A DNA stretch of 46,615 nucleotides from Treponema sp. (GTDB lineage: Bacteria; Spirochaetota; Spirochaetia; Treponematales; Treponemataceae). The DNA is taken from positions 1-46,615 of the forward strand of contig JALCCK010000015.1 of the NCBI GenBank assembly GCA_022640795.1. Reading direction: 5' to 3'. The notes beneath the pieces were generated by a model, which worked only from the letters and a program-made list of their open reading frames with translations, did no database searches and was not told where the DNA came from. Both the position numbers and the translations under genes were made by a program. How positions within the stretch are numbered: position 1 is the first letter of the stretch; the number at the start of each line of letters is the position of its first letter. Below are positions 1 to 9,027 of this stretch, piece after piece.

Positions 1-74
1 CCGCTTATGATAATTAAAATACTTGCTACCGCACAAAAAGGAAACGCTTTACTGAAATTAATTCTTTTTCTCAT
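1..74 (-). CDS. secF: SecF N-terminus (partial, runs off the window)
   Basis: Reading the minus strand from 74 gives an ATG that overlaps the secD stop as TAATG, followed by about 24 codons beginning MRKRINFSKAFPFCAVASIL and continuing into a hydrophobic run. A short basic start, an INFSK-type motif and an immediate membrane span are typical of SecF, the partner of SecD in the proton-driven accessory complex of the Sec translocon. A strong ribosome site (GGAGG) sits 7-9 bases upstream inside the end of secD. The rest of the gene lies outside the window. The secD-secF overlap is the usual arrangement and implies translational coupling. Confidence 0.85.
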   Translation of the reverse strand, partial: MRKRINFSKAFPFCAVASILIIIS

Positions 75-1816
75 TATTTTAACCTCCAGCTGATACTGAT
101 ATGCTCCGCATGAAGCACGTCAGTCTGGAAATCAAAGATCAGTCGGGAAACAAATAAGGCCGTAAAGACTGATGATACGACACCTATTGCAAGGCTGACT
201 GCAAATCCCTGGATAGATCCTGTTCCAAGCTGCGAAAGAAATATAGCAGCGATAAACGTCGTTATGTTGGAATCCATAATGGCCCAGAAAGCGTTATCAA
301 AACCGGCTATAATTGATGCCTGCCGGCTTTTTCCGAGTCTGAGCTCTTCCTTTATTCTTTCAAAAATTATAACGTTGGCATCGACTGCCATTCCTATTGT
401 CAGAATCATACCGGCTATACTCGGAAGTGTAAGGGTAAGATTAAAAGCAGAAAGAACGCTGAACATAATATAAAGGTTCAAAACCTGTGCAACAACGGCG
501 TTAATACCCGACCCTTTATAATAAATAAGAAGGAAAATCATGATAGCAAGAAGACCGACTGCGAGTGCCAGGATTCCCTGTCTGATAGCCTGATCGCCAA
601 GAGAAGCACCGATAACCTGCTGGCTTTCAACAGAAAGAGGAACATTAAGCCATGCAGTCTGGAGTACTTTCTTTAAATTTTGAGCTTCCTGTAAACCGAA
701 TCCGGTAATGGCAACCCGTCCGCCGGTAATGGCATCGTTTATACGGGCATACGATTTGACCTTGTTGTCGCTGACAATCGCAAGGCTTTCACCCACGTGA
801 GCGCCGGTAAAATCACCGAAAATCTGAGCCCCCTCCGAATCAAGTACGAAATCAACCTCTGGCTGATTGGTAATGTGGTCGGAACCGACATCAGCAGATT
901 TTATATGTTTCCCTTCAAGCGCTATGTTCTTCTTTACGACAAGATAACCGGTCCGCTCGTCCAGACCGTAATCATCTTTCGTATACAGGCCCATAACTTC
1001 GTCGTCATCGGGAATAATGGAAGGATCAACAAGCTCTCCGGAAGCATTAAAGGTATTTGCAGCATGTGTCGTATAATACTGATTAAAGGCATCCGTTGCA
1101 TCTTTGTCAACCAACCGGAAATTCAGAATACCTTTTCCCATGATTATAGTATTTATGGCATCTGCTTCAGCAGCACCGGGAATTTCAATATAAATTCTGT
1201 CTTCCCCTTCCTGCCGGATGACAGGTTCGGTAAGACCAAAGCGGTCGATACGGCTGGTAAGTGTTTCCACAGCCTGTGCCATCGCATCTTTTTTGAACTG
1301 GTCTACATTATCCGTCGTAACAGAATCGCCCTGAGCCTTTATTGCAGCATCAAGATCAGCATGAACAATAATATTCATACCGCCGGAAAGGTCCAGCCCG
1401 AGTTTTACCGAACTTTGATACCGTTTCTTAGCTGCCAGGATAGCGTCACGATATCTGTTCTGTACAGCTGTCATAATTTCCTGTTCATTGTAAAAAGAAG
1501 AAAGAACGTTGCTGACGGTCATCGGCGACGGTACTTTCTGATCCATTTCTTTGTAATTCTTTGCTGCAACCTTTTCAATCCACTTGTATTCTGCCGGTAC
1601 GGCAGCAGCCGGATCGGACTTGGCAGCAGCTTTAAGCGCATTTACATCAACAGATGCTTTTGCCCTTGAATAATCCTTGATTTTTTCCAGCGAACCGAGT
1701 GCAAGTGACTGTACTTCTTTCGGGGTACGTGAATACCAGCTGATCGAAGGCCACAGGAATGCAAAACATATTCCCAGTATAACCAGAAGAAGAAGGAAAC
1801 GACTTCGTTTACTCAT
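74..1816 (-). CDS. secD: Protein translocase subunit SecD
   Basis: 580 aa inner-membrane subunit of the SecDF complex, which uses the proton gradient to help pull exported proteins through SecYEG. The first membrane span is at about residues 7-25. A large periplasmic region follows, with the LGLDLSGG motif (about 140-147) and an IEIPG segment. The C-terminal membrane block (about 410-570) contains the conserved stretch ending in GMAVDANVIIFERIKEE. The length is normal for SecD. It lies 19 bases downstream of yajC and overlaps secF by one base, the standard yajC-secD-secF operon. Identification is firm. Confidence 0.97.
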   Translation of the reverse strand: MSKRSRFLLLLVILGICFAFLWPSISWYSRTPKEVQSLALGSLEKIKDYSRAKASVDVNALKAAAKSDPAAAVPAEYKWIEKVAAKNYKEMDQKVPSPMTVSNVLSSFYNEQEIMTAVQNRYRDAILAAKKRYQSSVKLGLDLSGGMNIIVHADLDAAIKAQGDSVTTDNVDQFKKDAMAQAVETLTSRIDRFGLTEPVIRQEGEDRIYIEIPGAAEADAINTIIMGKGILNFRLVDKDATDAFNQYYTTHAANTFNASGELVDPSIIPDDDEVMGLYTKDDYGLDERTGYLVVKKNIALEGKHIKSADVGSDHITNQPEVDFVLDSEGAQIFGDFTGAHVGESLAIVSDNKVKSYARINDAITGGRVAITGFGLQEAQNLKKVLQTAWLNVPLSVESQQVIGASLGDQAIRQGILALAVGLLAIMIFLLIYYKGSGINAVVAQVLNLYIMFSVLSAFNLTLTLPSIAGMILTIGMAVDANVIIFERIKEELRLGKSRQASIIAGFDNAFWAIMDSNITTFIAAIFLSQLGTGSIQGFAVSLAIGVVSSVFTALFVSRLIFDFQTDVLHAEHISISWRLK

Positions 1817-1835
1817 CTTTTTTTACTCCGAGTCT

Positions 1836-2252
1836 TTATTTTTTTTCTGTATCTGTATCTGTAGTGGAGGAAACCTCATCCGAAACGGGTGACTCATCTT
1901 TTTTTTCAGAAGCTTTTACTTTTTTGTCAGCTTTGGCAACAGGCTCTTTTCCGGAAACAACATTTGATATGGCGGAACGATTTAATTCAAGCTTTGTTGT
2001 ATCATCGACCTTTACAATGATTGTTTTTTCTTTTGTTGAAGAAATAACACCGTGAATACCACCTATGGTAACAACTTTATCACCTTTCTTGAGTGCAGAA
2101 ATCATTTTTTCTGTATCTTTCTGCTTTTTATTCTGCGGACGGATAATGAAAAAATAAAAAATGATAATGATTAATACAAATGGCATGATTGTCATCATAA
2201 AACCCTGACTAGAAGACGGGCCGGCCGCCTGTAAAAGGAGATTAAAAGACAT
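1836..2252 (-). CDS. yajC: Preprotein translocase accessory subunit YajC
   Basis: Small single-span membrane protein associated with SecDF. An N-terminal membrane helix at about residues 19-36 is followed by the family hallmark FFIIRPQNKKQK and a soluble domain with KGDKVVTIGGIHG. The tail is Lys/Glu/Ser/Thr-rich, longer than in many YajC proteins and low in complexity. The frame is open nine codons further upstream, but the start at 2252 (MSFNLLLQ) is preceded at good spacing by AGGAAGGAA, so it is preferred; length 138 aa. It heads the yajC-secD-secF operon. Confidence 0.94.
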   Translation of the reverse strand: MSFNLLLQAAGPSSSQGFMMTIMPFVLIIIIFYFFIIRPQNKKQKDTEKMISALKKGDKVVTIGGIHGVISSTKEKTIIVKVDDTTKLELNRSAISNVVSGKEPVAKADKKVKASEKKDESPVSDEVSSTTDTDTEKK

Positions 2253-2342
2253 ATAGAGTTCCTTCCTATTAAGATTCATAAAACCCGATAAAATCAGGTC
2301 TTGTCAGGATACCACGTCGAAACACAACCCGTCAAGTACACT

Positions 2343-4115
2343 CTATCGTGCAACCAGCGAATCAAGCTCTGTATTAAGTTTAAGCATCGATTCGTCAGAA
2401 GGATTAAGTGCAATAACCTGGCGAAGATAGTACTGAGCCTTCCGATAATCCTTGTTTTTAAAATAAATAGAGTACATCCGGAACAGCGTATCGCTGTTTC
2501 GCGGGTTTGCGATAAGACTTGAACGAAGATCCGCAAGTTGCGCTTCCGTTCCTGAAACGATGAAACTTCTTCTATAATAAAGCGTACTTTTCATTTTTGA
2601 AGAAGCCTGCGGCAGTAACTGATTAATGAGTGCATACGCTTCTGCCGTTTTCCCAATGCGGGTCAGAACAAGCAGATACGACTGCAAGACTTTCTCATCT
2701 CCGGGACGTTCCTTGTACAGTCTCGCTGCAAGTTCCCATGCCTCATCCGTTTTATCCAGTTCAAGGCAAATCTGGATATGGTTGAAGGCTGCATCAGCAG
2801 GCAGTTCTCCGGAAGACGTCATGAGTCTGGAACTGTAGGTATAAGCATCGTTCCAATCCTTGTCACGCATTTTCTGCATAACATAAATATAGATTGCCTC
2901 CGTGTTGTCGGGATCAGCGGCGAGAATTTTAAAAGCAAGCTGACCGGCATCCATTCCGTCGACAATCGTACCGGACGACAGTGCCAAATCAGCAGCAAAA
3001 AGCAGTATCTGCATATCATCAGGATACAGGGCAATCGCTTTTTTTATGGTGTCCATCGCCGCATCGTCATTTCTATTCCAGTCACGTTGTATTTGAGCCC
3101 GCAGCATAAGGTAGTCACGGGAATCTTGGTCGGTACGTGCATAGACATCAAGCAGTGCAGCAGCCCGTATGTAATCTTTCTTCTGGACTAAAATACGTGC
3201 CCGAAACAGAATATACGTCGTATTATCCGGTTGTTTCTGTAAAACTCTGGCCACATATTGTTCTGCAGAATCATAATGGCCGGCGGCAAACGTCGTTTCA
3301 GCACAAAGCTTTATTACATCCGTATTTTCAGGATACTGCAGCTCCAGGTTCTGTGCCGCAGATTCCGCAGCGGAAACAGCGCCTGTTGCCTGATAACACT
3401 TTGCGAGTGCATAATTCGTCTCCAGACAGTTTTTTTCACTATCCGCAGCTTTTTTCAAAAAAACAAGTGCCTCGGAATCCTGTCCCATACGACGAAGTAA
3501 AATTCCGTACAGATAATTTGCGAGCAATGAATCAGGATTTAAAGCAAGTGCTTTTTTTAATGCGGTCCGGGCCGTATTATAATAATCGGTCCTTGTTCCC
3601 GAAGAAAGGAGGACAAGTGATGGAAGTTCCAGTGTCAGAAAGTCAATATCGCCGGTACTGTAATCATACACGCCTAACTGTGCAGAATCCAAGGCTCCCA
3701 GATACGACGTCGGTTCGACAACTTCCGGCGTCTCCCATGTTATGGAAACAGACGGCCACGCGATTGTCGTAATACCGGCAGCCACAGAGAGCAAAACCTT
3801 TTCAGGTTCAGTGTAATCACTGGCAGTCTTTCTGAGATTACCGGCCGCACGCCGAAGCGAAAGCGGAGAACCGAATTCGATATCAGAAAGCACATCGGGA
3901 CTTATCTTTCTGAAATAGGAACGGGATGCCGCAGCGGGGACTGCAATTTCAGTCGTATCGCCTGAAGGACCATCCCCGGAGGCCGCTGTCTCCGACGGCC
4001 GGGCGGTACCGGAAGAAGTGCTTGCACAGGAAGGTATGAGAAAAAAAAACATGGCAAGAAAAACGAGAAGCAGCAGGATGTAGCAAATCGGGTGGGTTGA
4101 CCCCGCATACTTCAC
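2343..4115 (-). CDS. TPR-repeat lipoprotein
   Basis: 590 aa protein with a lipoprotein signal: basic start, a long hydrophobic segment and Cys30 in LIPSC, a permissive spirochaete-type lipobox. After a Ser/Gly/Thr-rich linker, most of the protein from about residue 190 is helical repeats with the TPR pattern (for example LALNPDSLLANYLYGILLRR, then repeated A..Y..A......P units). TPR arrays are protein-interaction scaffolds; no enzyme motif is visible. The start is a GTG at 4115 that overlaps the stop of the upstream membrane-protein gene as GTGA, with GGAG seven bases before it, so the two genes are probably translationally coupled. The specific role is unknown; envelope assembly is a guess from the lipid anchor. 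Confidence 0.85.
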   Translation of the reverse strand: MKYAGSTHPICYILLLLVFLAMFFFLIPSCASTSSGTARPSETAASGDGPSGDTTEIAVPAAASRSYFRKISPDVLSDIEFGSPLSLRRAAGNLRKTASDYTEPEKVLLSVAAGITTIAWPSVSITWETPEVVEPTSYLGALDSAQLGVYDYSTGDIDFLTLELPSLVLLSSGTRTDYYNTARTALKKALALNPDSLLANYLYGILLRRMGQDSEALVFLKKAADSEKNCLETNYALAKCYQATGAVSAAESAAQNLELQYPENTDVIKLCAETTFAAGHYDSAEQYVARVLQKQPDNTTYILFRARILVQKKDYIRAAALLDVYARTDQDSRDYLMLRAQIQRDWNRNDDAAMDTIKKAIALYPDDMQILLFAADLALSSGTIVDGMDAGQLAFKILAADPDNTEAIYIYVMQKMRDKDWNDAYTYSSRLMTSSGELPADAAFNHIQICLELDKTDEAWELAARLYKERPGDEKVLQSYLLVLTRIGKTAEAYALINQLLPQASSKMKSTLYYRRSFIVSGTEAQLADLRSSLIANPRNSDTLFRMYSIYFKNKDYRKAQYYLRQVIALNPSDESMLKLNTELDSLVAR

Positions 4116-4714
4116 TTGTCGGCTCCGTTACAGTCATCAATCTCATCCAGTTCGGTATCATCATCTGCATACGGAAAATTCTCGGGAAATTTTCTCTGAT
4201 AAAAGAAAATTCCGATAAGTGTTCCCCCCAGCATAATCAACAAAAACGGCCAGAACAAATTTATAAATCTGGAAAAAGACATTTTTATGATATCAAAAGA
4301 AAAAAGAAGGAAAAAGACTCCCAATGCTATCAGCAGTATAGCAGGTATCTGATAAACCGCACGGATATGTCCCGTATTATACAGACTACAAAGGACAAGC
4401 GCTATACCGCTTGAAATGGCAATAACGGGCCAAAGTTCTTCTATCGTAACAGGGAAAAAATGTGTCGTCGTGAACAGCATGACCACACCTGAAAAACACA
4501 AATTCAGGCCGATAAACAGAAGAAACGAGTTATGTATTATCGTAAGCGCCAGATAAAGAAGAATAGCACCGGCGACAAGGATAAGCACCGGCCAATAGGA
4601 TTTTACGAAAGTATTGACAGGTAATGCGACAGCAAAAATAAGCAAACCAAGAATAACGAGCAGCAGACCGGTTGCCAATAGAATATTAAGTCTGGAATTT
4701 GTATATTTTTTCAT
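4112..4714 (-). CDS. Polytopic membrane protein, LiaF/DUF5668-like membrane region
   Basis: 200 aa protein with about six hydrophobic spans in short-loop pairs (for example LLLVILGLLIFAVALPV, WPVLILVAGAILLYLAL, FLLFIGLNLCFSGVVMLF, WPVIAISSGIALVL) and repeated Trp-Pro pairs at span starts, a pattern seen in LiaI/LiaF-type stress-sensing membrane regions. The C-terminal tail is very acidic. The start at 4714 (MKKYTNSR) is chosen over a frame open 23 codons further up, because GTGGAG lies at correct spacing and the N-terminus is compact. It overlaps the TPR lipoprotein gene by four bases. Assignment to the LiaF-like family rests on pattern only; the function is unknown. Confidence 0.7.
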   Translation of the reverse strand: MKKYTNSRLNILLATGLLLVILGLLIFAVALPVNTFVKSYWPVLILVAGAILLYLALTIIHNSFLLFIGLNLCFSGVVMLFTTTHFFPVTIEELWPVIAISSGIALVLCSLYNTGHIRAVYQIPAILLIALGVFFLLFSFDIIKMSFSRFINLFWPFLLIMLGGTLIGIFFYQRKFPENFPYADDDTELDEIDDCNGADK

Positions 4715-4776
4715 TCTATCTCCACAACAGATTACCTCACCTTTCTTCCCTACAGAATACACCATGACGGGGCGTC

Positions 4777-4805
4777 TTGCCAATAATAAATCACTATGTT
4801 AGAGT
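4777..4805 (+). promoter_or_regulatory. Candidate sigma-70 promoter for the 4812 lipoprotein operon
   Basis: TTGCCA (4777-4782) and TAGAGT (4800-4805) are separated by 17 bases, in the divergent gap between the membrane-protein gene and the lipoprotein gene. The -10 box matches consensus at four of six positions. It lies very close to the ATG at 4812, which has no clear Shine-Dalgarno sequence. Confidence 0.35.
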
Positions 4806-4811
4806 AAAAAT

Positions 4812-5870
4812 ATGTCGAACAAAGTATTTCGATTCATACTCTTTAGTTTTATAATGGTAGTAGTAAGTTCATGTACACGGACTGCTACAGCGGCGGCAGC
4901 TTCAACCGAAAAAACATACGTAACGGCACAGCAGCAGCTTCAGAACATTCTGGAAACCCCTGATATCGGGATACAAAGCAGATATGCAGTAATCAACAAG
5001 ATGACTACAAATCTCCTTAAAGAAAAAGATTACCAGACGCTCATCCTTTTTCTGACAAACTGGGTCGAAAAACATCCGTCCGATCCGTACGACGCCTACT
5101 GGCTGCTTATGACTGCGTATGTATATGTCGAAGAAGACGCAGAACCGGTAGCAGAATATTATTTCGACCGGATTCTGCAGGATTACCCGGATCTCCTCAT
5201 TCACGGAAAATCTATCCATTTTCTCTGTTTACAACATCTTATCAGAATCAGCACTGATTCCGAAAACAGGATAAAATACTTTAACCAGCTTATAAATCAG
5301 TTTCCTTCGGAAGTGAGTATCACCGAGCTTTATGTACGCCTGGCAGTCGAATATGAAAAACAGGGAAACTGGAATGAAGCATTAAAATCATATTCACTCT
5401 TTCTGGAACAACCTGATGCAGCAACGATACAAATTTCGGGAATACCGGACGCTTATCCAAATGCGCGGCATCTCGTCGACTTTAATAATTCATCAAAGGA
5501 CTGGACATTCGAAAGTCTCGATGCGCTGGAAAAAGCAGTCAAGAATGCCATATTGAGATATGACTGGCGGGCGCTGGACCGGTACCGGTCCAAAGTAAAC
5601 TTTTTCGCAATGTCGTGGAAGCAGGATGAAACAGACAGAAATGCAGCAGGGGATTTTTCCATGCGGAATTTCATGAGGGGAAACCGAATCCGGTTCAATG
5701 CAACGCTGGATGCAGCTTCCAATCCGAATGAAGCCTATTTGCGTACCTGGGGCTGGAGCCAGTATGTCTCCGTCTGGTATCTTTATTTCCGCAAGGTAAA
5801 TTTTCCGGTAGATCCTGAAATACACGGACGGTGGGAATGGGCCGGTATATATTTCGGCGAAAAGCTTTAG
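4812..5870 (+). CDS. Lipoprotein with TPR-like helical region
   Basis: 352 aa. The N-terminus has a basic start, a hydrophobic core and lipobox VVSSC with Cys21, so it should be exported and lipidated. The middle (about 45-220) is helical with TPR-like spacing (LLKEKDYQTLILFL.NWVEKHPSDPYDAYWLL; LAVEYEKQGNWNEALKSYSLFLE). The C-terminal third is rich in Trp, Tyr and Arg and has no recognisable enzyme motif. Its 3' end overlaps the start of the transglycosylase gene by about 34-40 bases in another frame, so the two are translated together. A part in periplasmic or cell-wall assembly is inferred only from this neighbourhood. Confidence 0.8.
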   Translation: MSNKVFRFILFSFIMVVVSSCTRTATAAAASTEKTYVTAQQQLQNILETPDIGIQSRYAVINKMTTNLLKEKDYQTLILFLTNWVEKHPSDPYDAYWLLMTAYVYVEEDAEPVAEYYFDRILQDYPDLLIHGKSIHFLCLQHLIRISTDSENRIKYFNQLINQFPSEVSITELYVRLAVEYEKQGNWNEALKSYSLFLEQPDAATIQISGIPDAYPNARHLVDFNNSSKDWTFESLDALEKAVKNAILRYDWRALDRYRSKVNFFAMSWKQDETDRNAAGDFSMRNFMRGNRIRFNATLDAASNPNEAYLRTWGWSQYVSVWYLYFRKVNFPVDPEIHGRWEWAGIYFGEKL

Positions 5871-6928
5871 TCCTCAGTTTAGTTCTTCTCCCGGCCTGTC
5901 TTGCGTTTTCGCTGTATGCAGCTGAAGGTGCGACGCACTATCATCCCCTCGATATACCGGGTGCAGAACACCACGAAGTCGAAAAATACCGGCAGCAGTT
6001 TCTTTCTCCGTATGGTAGAGAATGGCTGAAAAAAATACTGACGGATGCTGAGCCGTACCGGCGGTACATACGCAGAAAACTCCGGGAAGAAAATTTACCG
6101 GCCTGCCTCGAATATCTGCCGGTAGTTGAATCCGAATACAAGCCGTCTGCCGCATCAAAATCCGGGGCAAAAGGAATGTGGCAGTTCATGGCTAACAGCA
6201 TGGCTCCGTTCCTGACGAAAAATGAATGGGTAGACGAACGGCTCGACCCCTGGAAATCCACCGATGCAGCGCTTGCGAAACTTAAAGACAACTACAACAT
6301 GTTCGGAGACTGGCCGCTGGCAATCGCGGCCTATAACTGCGGTGCGGGCGCTTTATCACGCATAGTAAAAAAGTCAGGGAAAAAGACCTTTTGGGAGCTC
6401 ACGGAAGGCGGGCTGCTTAACCGGCAGGTATCGGAATATGTTCCCAAATTCCTTGCCGTTGCAGATCTGGTCCGCAATGCCGATTATTACGGGATAGAAC
6501 TTCCCGACTTTGAAAGCGGGCAGGCAGAAACATCGCAATCCGGCAGCTGTGATTTTGATTATGTGACAGTAGATTCTCAGGTATCGCTGCGGCGGCTCGC
6601 CTCAGAACTCAGAATCGATGACACCTTTTTGAAATCGCTTAATCCATCGCTTCTACATGATGTAACGCCCCCCGATACCTCTTATCGGTTAAGAGTTCCG
6701 CAGGGGTTTTCCGAGTCAGCAGGAACAGCTCTCCGGACCATAAAAAAACAGCACCCGGGTTCTGGCTGTTTCAGCTACACAGTCGTCCGAGGAGATTCCC
6801 TCTGGGCTATCTCCCGCAGATACGGCATAAAACTAGCCGATTTATGTCTGATAAACGGACTTTCAGAGAAAAACATACTTTCCGTTGGGAAAATTCTCTA
6901 TATACCGGCAAAAATAACCGATAAATGA
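5831..6928 (+). CDS. mltD: MltD-like lytic transglycosylase with LysM domain
   Basis: 365 aa periplasmic enzyme that cleaves the MurNAc-GlcNAc bond of peptidoglycan to give 1,6-anhydroMurNAc ends. A hydrophobic export signal occupies about residues 10-31. The SLT catalytic domain spans about 85-215, with the catalytic glutamate E100 in PVVESEY, then GAKGMWQFM and the conserved AIAAYNCGAGAL. A weak LysM-like stretch lies around 240-300. A clear C-terminal LysM at about 317-362 (YTVVRGDSLWAISRRYGI ... ILYIPA) should bind glycan. The start is uncertain: GTG at 5831 or ATG at 5837, both inside the upstream gene and neither with an ideal ribosome site. It is followed 12 bases later by the OmpA-like gene. 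Confidence 0.9.
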   Translation: MGMGRYIFRRKALVLSLVLLPACLAFSLYAAEGATHYHPLDIPGAEHHEVEKYRQQFLSPYGREWLKKILTDAEPYRRYIRRKLREENLPACLEYLPVVESEYKPSAASKSGAKGMWQFMANSMAPFLTKNEWVDERLDPWKSTDAALAKLKDNYNMFGDWPLAIAAYNCGAGALSRIVKKSGKKTFWELTEGGLLNRQVSEYVPKFLAVADLVRNADYYGIELPDFESGQAETSQSGSCDFDYVTVDSQVSLRRLASELRIDDTFLKSLNPSLLHDVTPPDTSYRLRVPQGFSESAGTALRTIKKQHPGSGCFSYTVVRGDSLWAISRRYGIKLADLCLINGLSEKNILSVGKILYIPAKITDK

Positions 6929-6940
6929 GTAAGATCAGGT

Positions 6941-8311
6941 ATGAGAAAATATACGTTATTCACAGCAGGTACGGTACTACTCTTTTTTATCTCTGCAGGC
7001 TTTATTTCTGCGCAGATTCCTCCGTATTCCGGCAATGGAACAGCAGGTTTCACAACTGCCTGTACCGTTGACTGGACAGCCTATAAATTCAATTCGTCAG
7101 TTGCGATGGATCTTGACAAAACGGACATTGCGTTTCCGTCGGGAAAAGATTACGCAGTAAACCGTATTGATATGATGATGCCGGTCCTTATAAAAGATCC
7201 GCTTTTTTCTCTTCCGGTCGATTCCAGCAGACAGCTCGGGGATCTTATTCTGAATGAATCACTGACGCTGGAACAGCTCTCGGAAATAATTGACGACAGT
7301 CATCAGGCTACCAGCGTATTCAACGGAAGCAATTCTCTGACCGTCGGCAGCGACCTCAATCTCAGACAGATCGGGTCATTAATGGTGCTTCACCGCATTC
7401 CCTATACACCGAACGAACCGATAGAAACTATCACTTCGAAAGTTTTTACGGGAATAATTATAGACGCCCGCGGAAAACTTCCGGTGCATGGCGAATTCGT
7501 AACGGACGAAGCAGTACCCTGTTTTTTTCCTGAAGTCTGGGACCAGAACATGAATTTGATTTATGAACGGAACATGGTGGACAGTGCTCTTGCAAAAAAT
7601 CAGGGAATCGTGCAATACCACTTCGACGATGAGACAAAAGCCGTCAGCGACCGGGCAGGAACAAATCCGCTCCATATAAAAGCGCTGGAATTATATGGAC
7701 GTAACAGAACTGATCCTGTTATATCACGGCAAGATGCACTGAGAATTCTGACAGTTCCTGAAAACGTCAACCTGTTGAAGCAGGGCAGAATTGTTATTCT
7801 TATGGATAAAGACAATCTGATACACCCGGTCTCAATTCCCGTAAAAGACGACTCGTATTATGTAATTTACAATGCCGTAAAACAGTACTTCTATGAAGAT
7901 GAAACGTCTACCGCTCAGGTCCAGGATACGTATAAAGGAATCCTTGTTTCCGAGGACTTTAAATTCGTTGCGGATTCTCCGGAACTGCTGCCGGGAGAAG
8001 AGAAAAAAGTTGCCCAAATAGCTGCTATTCTTAAAAAAGTTATCAGTGACAAAGAATTCACGATTCTCGTAGAAGGGCATACGGCTGACGTGGGTAAGCC
8101 GACAGGGCAAATGGATCTCTCCATACAGCGTACACAAACAATTATAAAAGAACTGACAGCCGACGGAATTCCTGCAGATATGTTTACTTATAAGGGGTAT
8201 GGAGGGACAAAGCCGATAGCCACCAATGCGACACCTGAAGGAAGAGCTGAAAACCGCCGTGTCGACATCACTGCACGTCCGAAAGCTACTTACATACAAC
8301 GTCCGTGGTAG
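6941..8311 (+). CDS. OmpA-family C-terminal-domain protein (Tp0624-like)
   Basis: 456 aa with a cleavable signal peptide (hydrophobic to about residue 22, then SAQIPP). The N-terminal and middle portion (about 25-330) has no family I can name. The C-terminal part (about 340-450) is an OmpA-like peptidoglycan-binding domain: ILVEGHTADVG, DLSIQRTQTIIKEL, GYGGTKPIATN and EGRAENRRVDI in order. OmpA domains tether envelope structures to peptidoglycan through an Asp and an Arg; the Arg of LSIQR is present. From memory, size and architecture resemble T. pallidum Tp0624; this was not checked by alignment. It follows mltD at 12 bases, fitting a cell-wall operon. Confidence 0.85.
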   Translation: MRKYTLFTAGTVLLFFISAGFISAQIPPYSGNGTAGFTTACTVDWTAYKFNSSVAMDLDKTDIAFPSGKDYAVNRIDMMMPVLIKDPLFSLPVDSSRQLGDLILNESLTLEQLSEIIDDSHQATSVFNGSNSLTVGSDLNLRQIGSLMVLHRIPYTPNEPIETITSKVFTGIIIDARGKLPVHGEFVTDEAVPCFFPEVWDQNMNLIYERNMVDSALAKNQGIVQYHFDDETKAVSDRAGTNPLHIKALELYGRNRTDPVISRQDALRILTVPENVNLLKQGRIVILMDKDNLIHPVSIPVKDDSYYVIYNAVKQYFYEDETSTAQVQDTYKGILVSEDFKFVADSPELLPGEEKKVAQIAAILKKVISDKEFTILVEGHTADVGKPTGQMDLSIQRTQTIIKELTADGIPADMFTYKGYGGTKPIATNATPEGRAENRRVDITARPKATYIQRPW

Positions 8312-8325
8312 AGCAACCGGACATC

Positions 8326-8354
8326 TTGACCTCAACACAGGTTTTACATAGACT
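8326..8354 (+). promoter_or_regulatory. Candidate promoter for xpt, possibly giving a leaderless mRNA
   Basis: TTGACC (8326-8331), a 17-base spacer and TAGACT (8349-8354). The -10 box ends only five bases before the xpt ATG at 8360, so initiation at the usual distance would fall at or just inside the start codon. No clear Shine-Dalgarno sequence precedes the ATG. Confidence 0.45.
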
Positions 8355-8359
8355 AGGCT

Positions 8360-8935
8360 ATGGACTTATTGAAAGAGCGGATTCAAAAAGACGGACTGGT
8401 ACTGCCGGGGAATATACTCAAAGTCGGTAGTTTTCTCAACCATCAGATAGATATTGACCTTCTCGAAAAAATGGGAGAAGAGTTTGCAAAACTTTACAGC
8501 ACAGAACCGGTAACCAAGATTCTAACGATTGAGGCTTCCGGAATAGCCATTGCCTGTGCCGTTGCAAGGGTTATACGGGTTCCCGTTGTCTTTGCCAAAA
8601 AAGGTAAAACAGACAACATCGCGGAAGACTGTTTTGTAACATCTGTCTATTCCTATACACATGCAAAAAATTACAATGTAATCGTTTCAAAACAGTATCT
8701 CTCCGAACAAGATCATCTGCTGCTCGTAGATGATTTTCTGGCTAATGGAAGCGCACTATCGGGATTAGTCGATATAGCCCGTCAGGCAGGGGCAATAATC
8801 TGCGGAGCCTGTATCGCAATCGAAAAAGGATTTCAGGAAGGCGGGCAACTGCTCCGTGATAAGGGGCTGCGGATAGAATCACTGGCAATAATCGATTCAA
8901 TGTCTCCTGAAACCGGAATAAAATTCAGAAATTAA
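8360..8935 (+). CDS. xpt: Xanthine phosphoribosyltransferase
   Basis: 191 aa, the normal length for Xpt. It salvages xanthine with PRPP to give XMP in the cytoplasm. The N-terminus (MDLLKERIQKDGLVL...LKVGSFLNHQIDIDLL) aligns by eye with Bacillus-type Xpt. The PRPP-binding motif is LLLVDDFLANGSALSG (about 126-141), and the segment around EASGIAIACAVAR is also typical. The start is supported by this family match rather than by a ribosome site. Only about 48 bases separate it from the OmpA-like gene, too few for the guanine riboswitch often found ahead of xpt in Firmicutes; none is seen. Confidence 0.93.
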   Translation: MDLLKERIQKDGLVLPGNILKVGSFLNHQIDIDLLEKMGEEFAKLYSTEPVTKILTIEASGIAIACAVARVIRVPVVFAKKGKTDNIAEDCFVTSVYSYTHAKNYNVIVSKQYLSEQDHLLLVDDFLANGSALSGLVDIARQAGAIICGACIAIEKGFQEGGQLLRDKGLRIESLAIIDSMSPETGIKFRN

Positions 8936-8961
8936 CGACCTCCTCTCTTATTCTGTGCCTG

Positions 8962-8997
8962 TTGAAAGTTGACTATTCCATATATAATTAGTATGTT
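8962..8997 (+). promoter_or_regulatory. Candidate promoter(s) for the FMN-lipoprotein gene
   Basis: Two overlapping possibilities: TTGAAA (8962-8967) with TATAAT (8983-8988) at 15 bases, or TTGACT (8969-8974) with TATGTT (8992-8997) at 17 bases. Either places a short leader before the ribosome site GGAGGT at 9015-9020. Confidence 0.5.
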
Positions 8998-9027
8998 ATT
9001 CACATAACAACAATGGAGGTTGCTACA

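Noticed and set aside
797..1669. 290-codon open frame antisense to secD
   Set aside because: Lies wholly opposite a certain gene, has no ribosome site and no recognisable family; an artefact of codon composition. A similar antisense frame inside leuS at 32606-33442 was rejected for the same reasons.
8312..8359. Guanine riboswitch before xpt
   Set aside because: Only 48 bases are available between the genes and the purine-aptamer core sequences are absent.
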